Assembly (NCBI RefSeq): GCF_000255295.1
Contig: NC_017030.1
Span: 5,208,001 to 5,272,000 of the forward strand
Source: Corallococcus coralloides DSM 2259
GTDB lineage: Bacteria; Myxococcota; Myxococcia; Myxococcales; Myxococcaceae
Direction of reading: 5' to 3'
DNA length: 64,000 nucleotides
Part shown: positions 57,491-64,000 of the stretch, in pieces
How positions within the stretch are numbered: the first letter of the stretch is position 1
Layout: each line of letters begins with the position of its first letter
Notes under the pieces: generated by a model
Database searches by the model: none
What the model saw: the letters and a program-made list of their open reading frames with translations, nothing else
Told to the model about the DNA's origin: nothing
Program-made: the position numbers and the translations under genes

Positions 57491-57504
57491 GGGGAGCCAT
57501 CCAT

Positions 57505-57525
57505 GTGTCGAAAAACGGCCGACAC
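57505..57525. promoter_or_regulatory. Palindrome overlapping the giant gene's leader
   Basis: GTGTCG (57505-57510), nine bases, CGACAC (57520-57525): a perfect 6-bp inverted repeat 15-35 bases upstream of the GTG start. It begins immediately after the candidate -10 box, where a repressor site would block initiation. Operator function is inferred from position and symmetry only. Confidence 0.4.
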
Positions 57526-57531
57526 TTCATA
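57526..57531 (-). promoter_or_regulatory. Candidate extended -10 of the giant NRPS gene
   Basis: Minus-strand TGCTATGAA contains TATGAA preceded by TGC, an extended -10 form. No good -35 box lies 16-18 bases upstream. This would give a leader of about 30 bases. Confidence 0.3.
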
Positions 57532-57747
57532 GCAGCCCGGGTGCTCGATTCCTCAGGCACTCACGGTAACGAAACCCGGGAGGTTCCTGACGCCAGCCCA
57601 CTCGGGGAGCAGGGACTCGGCACGCCTCAAGCACGACCGAGCAGGCCCTGAAACCACCCCATGAAACCTTTCTACTCACGCACGGTGAACGCACGGACCT
57701 GATCGCGCACATGTCGCCGCATTGCGCCAGTCACGTCGGGTCACGGC

Positions 57748-57775
57748 CCCCGCCCCCTCGACGGAGAGAGCGGGG
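57748..57775 (-). terminator. Terminator of the second NRPS gene
   Basis: CCCCGC (57748-57753) pairs with GCGGGG (57770-57775), with partial pairing inside, about 19 bases beyond the stop codon. Sequence and context match the hairpin after the giant gene, so both are copies of one element. Confidence 0.6.
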
Positions 57776-57793
57776 CTCTACGCGGCACCTGCG

Positions 57794-64000
<6,207 letters not shown>

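Larger units (their letters stand above)
57491..57793 (-). other. Intergenic region between the two NRPS genes
   Basis: 303 bases. On the minus strand it holds the terminator of the upstream NRPS gene, then about 200 bases in which I see no gene or clear signal. A weak extended -10 and a palindrome come just before the giant gene. This spacing makes independent transcription of the two megasynthases likely. Confidence 0.6.

Noticed and set aside
57491-57504. The two ATG codons just upstream of the giant gene's GTG as its start
   Set aside because: Both are out of frame with the FAAL; GTG at 57490 is the only in-frame start after the stop codon upstream.

Overview
The window is very GC-rich, almost fully coding DNA from a myxobacterium. 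It is most likely a Myxococcus, Corallococcus or Pyxidicoccus relative. The evidence is the codon use, an AgmX/PglI-type protein, a Myxococcus-type PilZ-like protein, promoters with a TAGGGT -10 box, and a very large NRPS/PKS assembly line. No tRNA, rRNA, CRISPR array, insertion sequence or phage gene was found.

Positions 1-20.6 kb hold tightly packed plus-strand housekeeping and metabolic genes: a zinc-ribbon protein, a lipoprotein, an Mrp/ApbC iron-sulfur carrier ATPase and two small conserved proteins. A short-chain acyl-CoA catabolism island follows: 3-hydroxybutyryl-CoA dehydrogenase, enoyl-CoA hydratase and two acyl-CoA dehydrogenases, then, beyond rpsA, thiolase and both subunits of a 3-oxoacid CoA-transferase. 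Together these could take butyryl-CoA and acetoacetate to acetyl-CoA. After them come a PilZ-like protein, an rRNA/tRNA m5U methyltransferase, a CoxE-like VWA protein with a small partner, miaB, a gamma-carbonic anhydrase-like protein, a lone cyclic-nucleotide-binding domain and a DedA membrane protein. Several good sigma70-like promoters and stem-loop terminators separate these units.

From 20.7 kb to the window end, the minus strand carries two megasynthase genes. The first encodes a single 12,261-residue polypeptide: FAAL-ACP, three C-A-T modules, KS-AT-T, C-A*(MOX), C-A-T-E, four further C-A-T modules and TE. A luciferase-like flavin monooxygenase (MOX) sits inside a dead adenylation domain that has no carrier protein, just after the ketide-forming step. 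The A-domain pocket residues suggest Gly, Ser, unknown, malonate unit, Ser (epimerised), possibly basic, Val, then two unknown residues. Upstream of it (57.8 kb to the window edge and beyond) lies the 3' end of a second NRPS gene with two modules and a TE. Its last 6 kb, including the terminator, is a near copy of the end of the first gene, but the substrate pockets of its A domains differ.

The architecture and gene neighbourhood resemble what I recall of the myxoprincomide megasynthetase locus of Myxococcus xanthus. This is an inference from memory that a sequence search would settle. The parts that deserve attention are the MOX-in-dead-A unit, the doubled condensation domains around it, and the recombination pattern between the two megasynthase ends.
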